Assembly (NCBI GenBank): GCA_021324935.1
Contig: JAJPIE010000012.1
Location: 248,001-312,000 of the forward strand
Direction: 5' to 3'
DNA length: 64,000 nt
From: Acidobacteriota bacterium
Lineage (GTDB): Bacteria > Acidobacteriota > Terriglobia > Acidiferrales > UBA7541
This document shows positions 18,036 to 25,607 of this stretch, piece by piece. Position 1 is the stretch's first letter; each line of letters starts with the position of its first letter. The position numbers and the translations under genes are program-made. The notes below the pieces were generated by a model. It was not told where the DNA came from and ran no database searches. It worked only from the letters and a program-made list of their open reading frames with translations.

Positions 18036-18054
18036 ATCGGCTGGTTTCGGAGGG

Positions 18055-19470
18055 TCAGTTGGGCAGTTCTTCCACGCTGAATGCCAGGAAGATCGGCGAA
18101 CCGGTGTTGGTCTTGAGGATCAAGCCCACCACGCGCAGATTCAACGGCGTATTCCCCGTCAAATCCTGAATGCTGTTCAATCCACCGAGGAATCTTGTGA
18201 ACGGCGTTACCTGCACCGTCACCGGCCCTTCAAACAGAACGCCCGCGAGCCCGTTGGAATTGAACTGGAAGGTTTCGGCGGAAGTGTTGGTCTGTCCGAC
18301 CACGAGCGTGCCCGTGTGTCCGGAATGGCGCAGCACCACGCGCTTCACCGTAACCTGCCCATTGTTGAAGGGCCCGGCGATGCTCACATGCTGCCCGGGA
18401 ACCAGCCCCGTCGAGTTAAAGAGGAAGCTTCCCCAGTTGTTATGCCACCAGTGAATAAAATACTTTTCGTTCCCGGTGAGATTGATTGTGGAAATCTGGC
18501 CGGAATTGAAGCCCGTGCCAGAGGGCAAGACGCTTCGAACATACATGTCGAAGTCGTTGGCGGTTCCAACCGGAGGATCCACGTAAGTCACCAGGCCCCC
18601 GGCCCAGAATTTATCCTGCGACTCGATCGCCACCGTGTCGGCAAGAATTGCAGCCGAAGTGCGGTCCAGCGTGCCCGAGATTTCCACGATCGAGGAACTC
18701 GTCAGATCGTTGATCGATTCGTTGCCTTCCCACTCCGTCTGCTGGTTCACATTAACCGTGAATTGGTGGCCGTGCGGGCCCTGAATCACAAATGAATTTC
18801 CGCCAGCGTTCACGCTGACAACCCCGGCGTCGAATTCATCGATGTAGGCGTCCGCATCCGAAGGCGTAATAACCTTCAGATCCAGTGTTGGCGTGATGGC
18901 ACCCGTGATCTGGCCATTGGCGTCCACGGCAACGGACTTGCGGATGTCGAATTCAAAGCGCAGGCCATCGATATCTCCAGCGGAAACGACGAGCGGATTC
19001 GCCAGGTTAACCGTCACCGTGGAAGTTGTGAGACTGAGTTGCGGGTTCGAACTCGGACTGCTGTCGAGCGTGCTGATGGTCGGATGCGTCGGAGGATTGG
19101 TTTGCGGATTCGTTACGTTCAGGTAGTCGATGGCGGGATTTGCCAGGGTCACCGTCGCTTGCGTGTATGTCCCCGTAGGGATCGTGTTGATGTCGAGTAA
19201 CGTGCGCAGGCCATTCAACCGGGCGAAGTCCACCGTCTGAGTTCCGTTCAAGACGGAAACTGGCGTGCCAGACCCGTCGGAAAGCGTCAAGCCGGTGATG
19301 TCCACCCGGAAACCAACGACGCTGGGCAAGGGCGCATCGGTCCCCGTGACGAACACGGAATTCGATTGTGGCGTGGTCGTGCTGCTACCGCTGGAACTGT
19401 TGCCGCAACCGGCGAGCAGGGCAACCAGGGCGAGGGCTGAAAAGACGCTAAACCACTTCTTGCGATACAT
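18055..19470 (-). CDS. Lipoprotein with DUF4382- and DUF5666-like domains
   Basis: A 471-residue secreted lipoprotein: signal sequence with lipobox LLAGC (Cys about 22) and a Ser/Thr-rich linker. A DUF4382-like domain follows (VFVTGTDAPLPSVVGFRVDITGL to about residue 210), then repeated beta-rich segments of the DUF5666 kind (GNSFVIQGPHGHQFTVNVN). Function unknown; probably outer-membrane or cell-surface attached. GGGAG eight bases before the ATG supports the start. Divergent from the asd leader region, with about 260 bp between them. Confidence 0.78.
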   Translation of the reverse strand: MYRKKWFSVFSALALVALLAGCGNSSSGSSTTTPQSNSVFVTGTDAPLPSVVGFRVDITGLTLSDGSGTPVSVLNGTQTVDFARLNGLRTLLDINTIPTGTYTQATVTLANPAIDYLNVTNPQTNPPTHPTISTLDSSPSSNPQLSLTTSTVTVNLANPLVVSAGDIDGLRFEFDIRKSVAVDANGQITGAITPTLDLKVITPSDADAYIDEFDAGVVSVNAGGNSFVIQGPHGHQFTVNVNQQTEWEGNESINDLTSSSIVEISGTLDRTSAAILADTVAIESQDKFWAGGLVTYVDPPVGTANDFDMYVRSVLPSGTGFNSGQISTINLTGNEKYFIHWWHNNWGSFLFNSTGLVPGQHVSIAGPFNNGQVTVKRVVLRHSGHTGTLVVGQTNTSAETFQFNSNGLAGVLFEGPVTVQVTPFTRFLGGLNSIQDLTGNTPLNLRVVGLILKTNTGSPIFLAFSVEELPN

Positions 19471-19715
19471 AAATCTATCTCCCTTTTGGCTTTTGAAAAT
19501 CCCCGGAGGCTGCGAAAGCCTCCCCGTCCCTTGGGGTCAATAAACCCGTTGCAATGGCGAAAGTTGCAAGACTTAACTCTTTTATTTCTATCTTGTTATG
19601 GAGACAGTTGTAGTACCATTCTGAAACTAGGATGAATTCGGGCACTTCTCCAATTTGACTTTCGGCACACCCCTCATCGAATTCAATAAAGTGCTCTCTG
19701 AATCCCCAGACCTCG

Positions 19716-19724
19716 TGTTATCTT
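19716..19724 (+). promoter_or_regulatory. Possible extended -10 promoter of the asd leader
   Basis: TGT followed by TATCTT (19716-19724) resembles an extended -10 element. Transcription would begin near 19731, the A of the leader ATG. That would make the leader mRNA leaderless and would explain why no Shine-Dalgarno precedes the leader peptide. The -35 region is poor, so this is tentative. Confidence 0.35.
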
Positions 19725-19730
19725 GAAAAA

Positions 19731-19844
19731 ATGCTGGCCAACGGATCGAAGCGAACTGCTAGTGTGACGAAGCAGTCCACCACGACGACTACCACTCACA
19801 CGATTTACACTACGCGCGCTTCGGGCGACGGGAGAAACAGCTAG
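19731..19844 (+). CDS. Threonine-rich attenuator leader peptide, 37 aa
   Basis: An ORF of 37 codons with 11 Thr codons; nine of the twelve residues 17-28 (TTTTTTHTIYTT) are Thr. It lies upstream of asd and is followed by RNA segments that can form mutually exclusive hairpins and an intrinsic terminator. This is the arrangement known from the thr leader peptide of enteric bacteria, where ribosome stalling at Thr codons prevents termination. The composition and position make chance unlikely. No Shine-Dalgarno is seen. The peptide itself probably has no function beyond being translated. Confidence 0.82.
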   Translation: MLANGSKRTASVTKQSTTTTTTHTIYTTRASGDGRNS

Positions 19845-19896
19845 CCAGCCAGGGAAAGTTCCCAACCCACCCCCGAAGCGAACCGGGCGGTGGGTT
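19747..19896 (+). promoter_or_regulatory. Threonine attenuator of asd: mutually exclusive RNA segments 1-4
   Basis: Segment 1 (19747-19753, CGAAGCG) is complementary to segment 2 (19817-19823, CGCTTCG). Segment 2 (19817-19825, CGCTTCGGG) is also complementary over nine bases to segment 3 (19872-19880, CCCGAAGCG). Segment 3 pairs with segment 4 in the terminator. Segments 1 and 3 share the exact 10-mer CGAAGCGAAC. A ribosome stalled in the Thr run (19779-19802) leaves segment 2 free to form the 2:3 antiterminator. One that reaches the stop at 19842 covers segment 2 and lets the terminator form. Confidence 0.8.
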
Positions 19897-19900
19897 TTTT
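19864..19900 (+). terminator. Attenuator terminator upstream of asd
   Basis: AACCCACC (19864-19871) pairs with GGTGGGTT (19889-19896). An inner stem CCCG/CGGG (19872-19875 with 19884-19887) encloses an 8-base loop, with one bulged C. The T6 run at 19895-19900 follows. It begins 19 bases after the leader stop codon. Confidence 0.88.
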
Positions 19901-19953
19901 CGTTTCACACCCCTCCCGAGAGACTCCGGCGGATAAAACGAGGAGCCGAAAAA

Positions 19954-20025
19954 ATGAGTCTGGAAATGCCGCAACAAGTCACGACGCACGAGCTTCCACT
20001 TTCTCTTTGTGGAGGTGGGCTATGA
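19954..20025 (+). CDS. Small ORF, 23 aa, coupled to asd
   Basis: Between the attenuator terminator and asd, GAGGAG is followed after eight bases by ATG and a 23-codon ORF (begins MSLEMPQQVTTHELPL). Its TGA overlaps the asd start as ATGA, so ribosomes finishing it could restart on asd. The Shine-Dalgarno and exact overlap argue for translation; the peptide has no recognised motif. It may be a translational-coupling device rather than a functional peptide. Confidence 0.5.
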   Translation: MSLEMPQQVTTHELPLSLCGGGL

Positions 20026-21134
20026 GCCGCAGGGATGGCAAGAAATGGCGCGCTGGCGTTCTGGGTGCGACCGGTATGGTCGGCCAGCGCCTGGTTAAGC
20101 TGCTTGCCGATCATCCTTGGTTTGAACTGACCGGCGTGGCAGCATCAGAGCGCTCAACGGGCAAAACGTACGCTGATGCTGTGCGCTGGCATCTGGAAGG
20201 CCCAATTCCTGAAGAAGCGCGCAAACTCGTCGTAAAGGATCTGGAGCCGACTCTCGATTGCGATTTTGTTTTTTCGGCGCTCGATTCTTCTGTTGCTGGA
20301 AAGACCGAGGAAGACTTTGCCCGCGCGGGGTACCCGGTGCTGAGCAATTCCAAGAATCACCGCATGGATCCCGATGTCCCGCTGCTGATTCCGGAAGTGA
20401 ATGCCTCCCACGCGGAGGCGATTCGCGTGCAACGCAAGAATCGTGGCTACGACACGGGCTTCATTGTCACTAATCCGAACTGTTCAACGGCCGGGCTCGT
20501 CCTGGTGCTAAAACCGCTTGCAGACGTTTTCGGGCTGGAAAAAATCTTCGTCGTCACCTTACAGGCCCTGTCTGGTGCCGGCTATCCGGGAGTTCCTTCC
20601 CTGGACATTCTCGGGAATGTGGTTCCGTTCATCAGCGGCGAAGAAGAAAAGATGGAAGCGGAGCCGCAAAAGCTGCTTGGCAAGTGGGACGGCTCGCGGT
20701 TCATTGATGCCGGCCTTGGCATCAGCGCCCACTGCAATCGTGTACCCGTCGTGGACGGCCATTTGGAATGTGCGTCCGTCCGCCTCAAGAAAACTGCAAC
20801 GCTCGACGAAGTTCGCGAAGCGCTCCGCTCTTTCGAAGTTTCGCCGGAGCTTGCATCTTTGCCCACCGGCCTGAAGCATCCGATTGTCGTACAGAATGAA
20901 GACGACCGGCCACAGCCGCGCAAGGATGCCAATACCGGCCACGGGATGGCCGCGGTTGTCGGTCGCGTGCGCGAATGCCCCCTGTTGGATGTGAAGCTGA
21001 CGCTGCTCTCGCACAACCTGGTACGCGGCGCGGCCGGCGCGGCTCTCCTGAATGCCGAACTTCTTGCCGCGCGTGGTTACTTGAAGGCTCGCATCTCTAA
21101 TAACGCGCGCAACGCCGAGCCGGTAACTCGCTAA
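20022..21134 (+). CDS. asd: Aspartate-semialdehyde dehydrogenase
   Basis: Reduces aspartyl phosphate to aspartate semialdehyde with NADPH, the branch-point precursor of threonine, methionine, lysine and diaminopimelate. GVLGATGMVGQRL is the nucleotide-binding loop, the catalytic Cys is in VTNPNCSTAG, and the base region is HCNRVPVVDGH. The 370-aa sequence resembles the archaeal/fungal-type enzyme more than the E. coli type. The ATG at 20022 is chosen because GGAGGTG lies a few bases upstream; an in-frame extension into the leader is rejected. Expression appears controlled by the threonine attenuator upstream. Confidence 0.93.
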   Translation: MSRRDGKKWRAGVLGATGMVGQRLVKLLADHPWFELTGVAASERSTGKTYADAVRWHLEGPIPEEARKLVVKDLEPTLDCDFVFSALDSSVAGKTEEDFARAGYPVLSNSKNHRMDPDVPLLIPEVNASHAEAIRVQRKNRGYDTGFIVTNPNCSTAGLVLVLKPLADVFGLEKIFVVTLQALSGAGYPGVPSLDILGNVVPFISGEEEKMEAEPQKLLGKWDGSRFIDAGLGISAHCNRVPVVDGHLECASVRLKKTATLDEVREALRSFEVSPELASLPTGLKHPIVVQNEDDRPQPRKDANTGHGMAAVVGRVRECPLLDVKLTLLSHNLVRGAAGAALLNAELLAARGYLKARISNNARNAEPVTR

Positions 21135-21143
21135 ATCGGCAGG

Positions 21144-22097
21144 CTAAGGCACGAAATAATACCGCACCAGGTGGAAGAAAATCGGCGCGGCGAAACACAG
21201 GGAATCGATGCGATCGAGAATGCCGCCATGCCCCTCGATCACCACGCCAAAATCCTTGATGCCGATGTCGCGCTTGATCGCGCTCATCACTAGTCCGCCA
21301 GCAAACCCCAGAATGCAGATCGTGAACGACATGGCGGCGGATTGTACTGGCGTAAATGGCGTCACCCACCACAAAGCGGTGCCGAGTGCCGTTGCCGTGG
21401 CCACGCCGCCGAGGAAACCTTCCCAGGTTTTGTTGGGGCTGACTCGCCAGGCGATCTTGTGCTTGCCAATCAACTTGCCCCAGACGTACTGCAGCACGTC
21501 GCTCATCTGATCCACGATCACCAGGTAGAGCAACAGCCGCGCATCGTGGCCCGCGAAACCTGGAATCTTCAGTAACAGAAGTGCCGGTGCGTGACTCAGG
21601 CAATATACGCAAACCATCAGCCCAAATTGAATTTTAGCGGCGCGCTCGAGAAAATGCTCCGTATCGCCGTAAATTGCGATACTCGATGGAATGAAAATAA
21701 ACGCCAGCACCGGAATCATGATGGCAAAAAAGCCATACCATTGGATGCTGACCAGGTAATACTGCAGCGGCATTATAACGAAAAAACTCCAGAACAGCGT
21801 GCGATGATCACCGCGGCGCGTAGGCACCAGTGTCATGTACTCGCGCATCGCCATAAACGATATCAGGCCAAACAGGCTCAACGTTCCATCAGGGCCAACC
21901 AGCAAAGAAACCGCGAAAACCGCGCACATCTTCCACCAGGCCCGGATTCTCGCCGTCAGGTTGTTGATCGTTGGGCGGCTGGCATCGTTCCGATGGCGCT
22001 CTTTCAGAATGTCGCCAATGAAACTCGCTATGACCAGCAGAAAAAGCACTCCGCCAAAGAGCCACATGAGTTTCGGATCGTGAATGGCATGCAGCAT
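21144..22097 (-). CDS. CdsA-family phosphatidate cytidylyltransferase
   Basis: Integral membrane enzyme making CDP-diacylglycerol from phosphatidate and CTP. The protein has about eight hydrophobic segments and the family signature in the C-terminal half: SPNKTWEGFLGG, then SAIKRDIGIKDFG and GHGGILDRIDSL, with the metal-binding Asp residues intact. The ATG at 22097 overlaps the stop of the acyltransferase gene (TGATG), so it is the third cistron of an overlapping operon. A longer reading from 22139 lies inside the upstream gene. The set resembles the E. coli ynbA-ynbB arrangement rather than housekeeping cdsA (inference). Confidence 0.88.
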   Translation of the reverse strand: MLHAIHDPKLMWLFGGVLFLLVIASFIGDILKERHRNDASRPTINNLTARIRAWWKMCAVFAVSLLVGPDGTLSLFGLISFMAMREYMTLVPTRRGDHRTLFWSFFVIMPLQYYLVSIQWYGFFAIMIPVLAFIFIPSSIAIYGDTEHFLERAAKIQFGLMVCVYCLSHAPALLLLKIPGFAGHDARLLLYLVIVDQMSDVLQYVWGKLIGKHKIAWRVSPNKTWEGFLGGVATATALGTALWWVTPFTPVQSAAMSFTICILGFAGGLVMSAIKRDIGIKDFGVVIEGHGGILDRIDSLCFAAPIFFHLVRYYFVP

Positions 22098-22756
22098 CAG
22101 GCCGGCCCAATCCGCCGCAGAGTACTGACAGCTTCCCACGCGCGCTCCAGAAAAACATTCTTCTCTTCCCGGGGTTCTACCTGGATGGGCTTTCCGAACG
22201 TCAGCAGGCTGAGCATTGGGACGGGAAGAATTTCCCCTTTGGGCAGGATGCGGTTCATATTTTCCAGATAAGCGGGAACCAGCTCCACGTCCGGCCGCCG
22301 AAGCGCCAGATGGTACAGCCCCGACCGGAATTCTCCTACCTTTTCCCCGGTTCCACGCGTCCCCTCCGGAAACAGAATCAGCGAATTCGTCTTGCCGAGT
22401 GCCGCAGCCATTTCTTCAATCAGTGAACGACTCACGAATTTCGCCTCTTCCGGAGATTGCGCTTTTGAGATGGCCCCACGTTCCACCAACACCGCTTTGA
22501 AGACATTTTCTGCCAGATACCTGCGCAACCAGGATTCTTCCCAATAATCCTTAGCAGCAATTGGCCGCGTACGGGCGCGAATGTAAGAGGGCAGCGCCGA
22601 CCACAACACCACGAAATCCAAGTGGCTGGTGTGATTCGCAAAATAGATCCGCTGACGCTCGCTGGGCTCGCAGCCCGCCCATTGCACCTGCACGCCGCTG
22701 ATTCCGCGCGCGACAGCCGCCAGAAGGCTGGCGATGGGATGGATGCCTTCGCTCAT
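22097..22756 (-). CDS. PlsC-like 1-acylglycerol-3-phosphate acyltransferase
   Basis: Acylates a lysophospholipid-type acceptor at the membrane. The acyltransferase block I FANHTSHLDF (H-x4-D) and block III LFPEGTRGTGE are both present, and the late block VPAYLENM is recognisable. At 219 aa it is short but complete. It overlaps the upstream CDP-alcohol phosphatidyltransferase gene by ATGA (22753-22756) and the downstream CdsA-like gene, so the three are almost certainly one transcript with coupled translation. Confidence 0.87.
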   Translation of the reverse strand: MSEGIHPIASLLAAVARGISGVQVQWAGCEPSERQRIYFANHTSHLDFVVLWSALPSYIRARTRPIAAKDYWEESWLRRYLAENVFKAVLVERGAISKAQSPEEAKFVSRSLIEEMAAALGKTNSLILFPEGTRGTGEKVGEFRSGLYHLALRRPDVELVPAYLENMNRILPKGEILPVPMLSLLTFGKPIQVEPREEKNVFLERAWEAVSTLRRIGPA

Positions 22757-23370
22757 GAATGATTTTTGCCCTGAAGTTCGCGGAGAGCGCCGCTCGCCCG
22801 ATTAAAAACTGTGATACCCAGCAGGAGCACGACAATCCACAGCGCGGGACGGAGTACCGCAAAGATTGGCAAATTGCAGCCAAGAAGCAGTCCCAAAAGT
22901 CCGAAAACAAAGGCGCGGTCGCTTTTTCCCATCGGCCCGTCATAGCGGCGAGACGCTCCAATTTGCACGCCAAGCACTCCGGTCATTTCGCTGATGGTCG
23001 CCAGCAGGACGATTGCCACGATGGCCACTCGATCAAACGGAAGAAGAAAGGCCAGCGGCAAGTACAAGCCCGCGTCCGAAAGCACATCTCCCAATTCGTT
23101 CAGAATCGCACCTAAGGGAGTCTTTTGGTTGTGCTCACGCGCGAGCATCCCGTCGATGGCATTCAGCCCCATTCGGACCACTAGCACCAGAGGAAGCAAT
23201 AGCAGAACTCGCCGATCCCGAACGAAGTAAAGCATCCCACCCGTGGCGAAGGACAGCCCCAGAGCAGCCAGCGTCACATGATTGGCCGTAACGCCCGCAC
23301 GGGCCAGGCCGTTCGTGATGGGTCGCAGTAAATTCTGAAATTTCGGCTTCAGGTCGTAGACGCTGGGCAT
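22753..23370 (-). CDS. CDP-alcohol phosphatidyltransferase
   Basis: Membrane enzyme transferring a phosphatidyl group from CDP-diacylglycerol to a small alcohol. The defining motif D-G-x2-A-R-x8-G-x3-D-x3-D is complete, beginning DGMLAREHNQ and ending ELGDVLSD (about residues 73-99). About six hydrophobic segments are present in 205 aa. The head-group acceptor cannot be told. It is the first gene of the three-gene phospholipid operon; the ATG is at 23370. Confidence 0.87.
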   Translation of the reverse strand: MPSVYDLKPKFQNLLRPITNGLARAGVTANHVTLAALGLSFATGGMLYFVRDRRVLLLLPLVLVVRMGLNAIDGMLAREHNQKTPLGAILNELGDVLSDAGLYLPLAFLLPFDRVAIVAIVLLATISEMTGVLGVQIGASRRYDGPMGKSDRAFVFGLLGLLLGCNLPIFAVLRPALWIVVLLLGITVFNRASGALRELQGKNHS

Positions 23371-23428
23371 GGAGTTGCAGACATCGTAACCGCAATTTAC
23401 CTATCAGGGGAATCGCGAAAAACAACCG

Positions 23429-24088
23429 CTAGGTGATGCTTTCGGCGTGCAGATCGCGGCCTTCGGCATATTTTTCCAGCAGGCTGGACGTGCGGCGGCA
23501 CCAGGCGTCGAGCGGCTGCGGTCCGCCAAAGGAGATCAGGATCGCTGCCACTTGCTCCGTGGCGGGAGTTACCATCGTTCGCTCGGAATCGCTGGTGGGA
23601 CTTCCATGCGGGCCCGCAGCGTCTGAAAAGACAGGCAAGTCTTCCAGGTTCAGATCGTACTTTCCAATCCCCTTATACGTTTCTCCTTTTTTTCCCGCGC
23701 GAAACACGATATCGCCTTGCACGTGCCCCAAGTCATAAAGCCCGATCGGCAAGCGGCTCTCCACGGAAACCAGATTGATGATGTCCACAACGCAATTCAC
23801 ATTCGGAAAATGCTTGCCGCTCACCAGCCGGCGTAGCAGCGCTTCGGCCGAACCGCGATATCGCGCCGGATCTTTGCCCAGCGCGCGGTACCCGGCGCGC
23901 GTTGCGGAAATAGCCGGAGCATCCAGCAGTGCCCGCGGATCGACACTCTTCAGGATTGTCGCCTCACAGTTGTACATTTCGCCCAACAACTCCAGCGGCG
24001 AGTCCGTCGTCCGCACATGTGCGGTTACCACCCCAAGCGCGACGGAAGGACATTTCTTCTTCAATGCCGGGTCGATGGAGACCTTCAT
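23429..24088 (-). CDS. B3/B4 domain protein (PheRS beta editing-domain-like)
   Basis: A 219-residue free-standing protein resembling the B3/B4 editing module of phenylalanyl-tRNA synthetase beta. Features include the central VNCVVDIINLVSVESRLPIGLYDL and the following GDIVFRAGKKGETYKGIGK, as in other stand-alone members. Such proteins may hydrolyse mischarged aminoacyl-tRNA or bind a small aromatic ligand. The ATG at 24088 overlaps the stop of the tryptophanase gene (ATGA, 24085-24088), a tight coupling that suggests a shared substrate, possibly an aromatic amino acid. That link is inference. Confidence 0.8.
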   Translation of the reverse strand: MKVSIDPALKKKCPSVALGVVTAHVRTTDSPLELLGEMYNCEATILKSVDPRALLDAPAISATRAGYRALGKDPARYRGSAEALLRRLVSGKHFPNVNCVVDIINLVSVESRLPIGLYDLGHVQGDIVFRAGKKGETYKGIGKYDLNLEDLPVFSDAAGPHGSPTSDSERTMVTPATEQVAAILISFGGPQPLDAWCRRTSSLLEKYAEGRDLHAESIT

Positions 24089-25449
24089 GCCCGGATGCCC
24101 CGAGGCTTCAGGCGCGCCGTGAAGTGTCGCAGGAACGCCGCTTGATGGACCAGATCGTAGCCGGGAATCGTGTCACGGCGCCGCCAAACGTCCAGAATCA
24201 CCTCGACGACATATTCAATGTGGCTTTGCGTGTAAACCCGGCGCGGAATCGCCAGGCGAACCAGGTCCATCTGCGCATGCTCGCCGAACATCAAGCTGCC
24301 GATTTCCACGGAGCGAATTCCACCTTCCAAAAACAATTCATTCGCCAGCGCCACGCCTGGAAATTGCGACGTGGGAATGTGCGGAAGAAACGCTCGTGCA
24401 TCAAGATAGATAGCATGCCCGCCGGGCGGCTGGACAATCGGCACACCCTCGGCCGAAATGTGATTCCCCAGGAATGCCGTCGATGCGATGCGGTATTGCA
24501 GGTAGTCTTCCTCCAGCGCCTCGTTGAGGCCGACGGCGATCGCTTCCAGATCGCGGCCCGCCAATCCCCCATACGTCGGGAATCCTTCCGTCAAAATCAG
24601 CAGGTCCTTTTCCTGCTGTGCGATCGAATCATCGTTGGTGCAAAGGAAGCCCCCGATGTTCGCCAGGCCATCTTTCTTGGCGGACATGGTGCATCCGTCC
24701 CCGTAAGAAAAGAGCTCCTGTGCAATCTCCCGGGGAGTCTTCCTTGCATAGCCCGGCTCGCGCAACTTGATAAAGTACGCATTTTCCGCAAACCGGCATG
24801 CGTCAATATACAAGGGAATGCCGTGCTTCTTGCAAATTCCTTTCACTGCGCGGATATTCGCCATGGAAACCGGCTGGCCACCGCCGGAATTATTGGTCAC
24901 CGTGAGCATCACCAAAGGTACCCTTTTCGCCCCTTCGCGCTCGATGAGTTCTGCAAGGCGCGCCGTATCCATGTTTCCCTTGAAGGGATGATTCAGCGAA
25001 GGTTGTTTTGCTTCGGGCACCGGCAAATCGACAGCCTGCGCACCCACAAATTCACAATTGGCCCGGGTTGTGTCGAAGTGCGTATTGTTCGGGACAATGT
25101 CGCCTCTCTTGCACATCACGCTGAACAGAATGCGCTCCGCTGCGCGTCCCTGATGCGTGGGAATCACATGCTTGAATCCAAAGATACTTTGCACCGAGTT
25201 CCGGAACCTCGCAAAACTCGGTGACCCGGCGTAGGACTCATCTCCTCTCATCATCGCCGCCCACTGTTCCGTGGACATCGCTGAGGTTCCCGAATCCGTC
25301 AAGAGGTCTATCAATATGGCGTCGGAGGGAACCAGGAACAGGTTGTATCCCGCGGTTTCAATCAGCTTCTGGCGTTCTTCCCGAGTCGACGCGCGGATCG
25401 GCTCGACACTCTTGATGCGAAACGGCTCAATAATCGGACGTTTGGACAT
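24085..25449 (-). CDS. tnaA: Tryptophanase (tryptophan indole-lyase)
   Basis: PLP-dependent beta-eliminating lyase converting tryptophan to indole, pyruvate and ammonia. The PLP-lysine region is YGDGCTMSAKKDGLANIGG. The substrate-binding NNSGGGQPVS and the PLP-anchoring YIDACRFAENAYFI are intact. The C-terminus AAFLRHFTARLKPR has His where tryptophanases have it (His463 in E. coli), rather than the Phe of tyrosine phenol-lyases, favouring tryptophanase. Full length at 454 aa. I looked for a TnaC-like leader in the 150 bp upstream and found none convincing. Translationally coupled to the B3/B4 gene downstream. Confidence 0.92.
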   Translation of the reverse strand: MSKRPIIEPFRIKSVEPIRASTREERQKLIETAGYNLFLVPSDAILIDLLTDSGTSAMSTEQWAAMMRGDESYAGSPSFARFRNSVQSIFGFKHVIPTHQGRAAERILFSVMCKRGDIVPNNTHFDTTRANCEFVGAQAVDLPVPEAKQPSLNHPFKGNMDTARLAELIEREGAKRVPLVMLTVTNNSGGGQPVSMANIRAVKGICKKHGIPLYIDACRFAENAYFIKLREPGYARKTPREIAQELFSYGDGCTMSAKKDGLANIGGFLCTNDDSIAQQEKDLLILTEGFPTYGGLAGRDLEAIAVGLNEALEEDYLQYRIASTAFLGNHISAEGVPIVQPPGGHAIYLDARAFLPHIPTSQFPGVALANELFLEGGIRSVEIGSLMFGEHAQMDLVRLAIPRRVYTQSHIEYVVEVILDVWRRRDTIPGYDLVHQAAFLRHFTARLKPRGIRA

Positions 25450-25556
25450 TCGGCAGGAAATCTCTCCTTGCAGACACTACCACAACTTGAAGAAACCATA
25501 GCGTGCCTGAACGGGAAGATCTGGCGGCGATTGGCATGGCGGGAACGTCAGATTTG

Positions 25557-25589
25557 AAAAAAAGAAAGGGACGCTGTCATCTGCGTCCC
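25557..25589 (-). terminator. Rho-independent terminator after the multiheme cytochrome gene
   Basis: On the minus strand GGGACGC (25589-25583) pairs with GCGTCCC (25574-25568) around an 8-base loop, followed by TTTCTTTTTTT. It begins 19 bp after the cytochrome stop and separates the cytochrome transcript from tnaA. Confidence 0.85.
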
Positions 25590-25607
25590 TCCGCATTGGA
25601 CTTCGAA

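Noticed and set aside
25450-25605. Possible TnaC-like leader peptide upstream of tnaA
   Set aside because: A minus-strand ORF with one Trp (LWFLQ) is present, but it runs into tnaA and lacks the Trp-Asp-Pro pattern of TnaC; no supporting structure.
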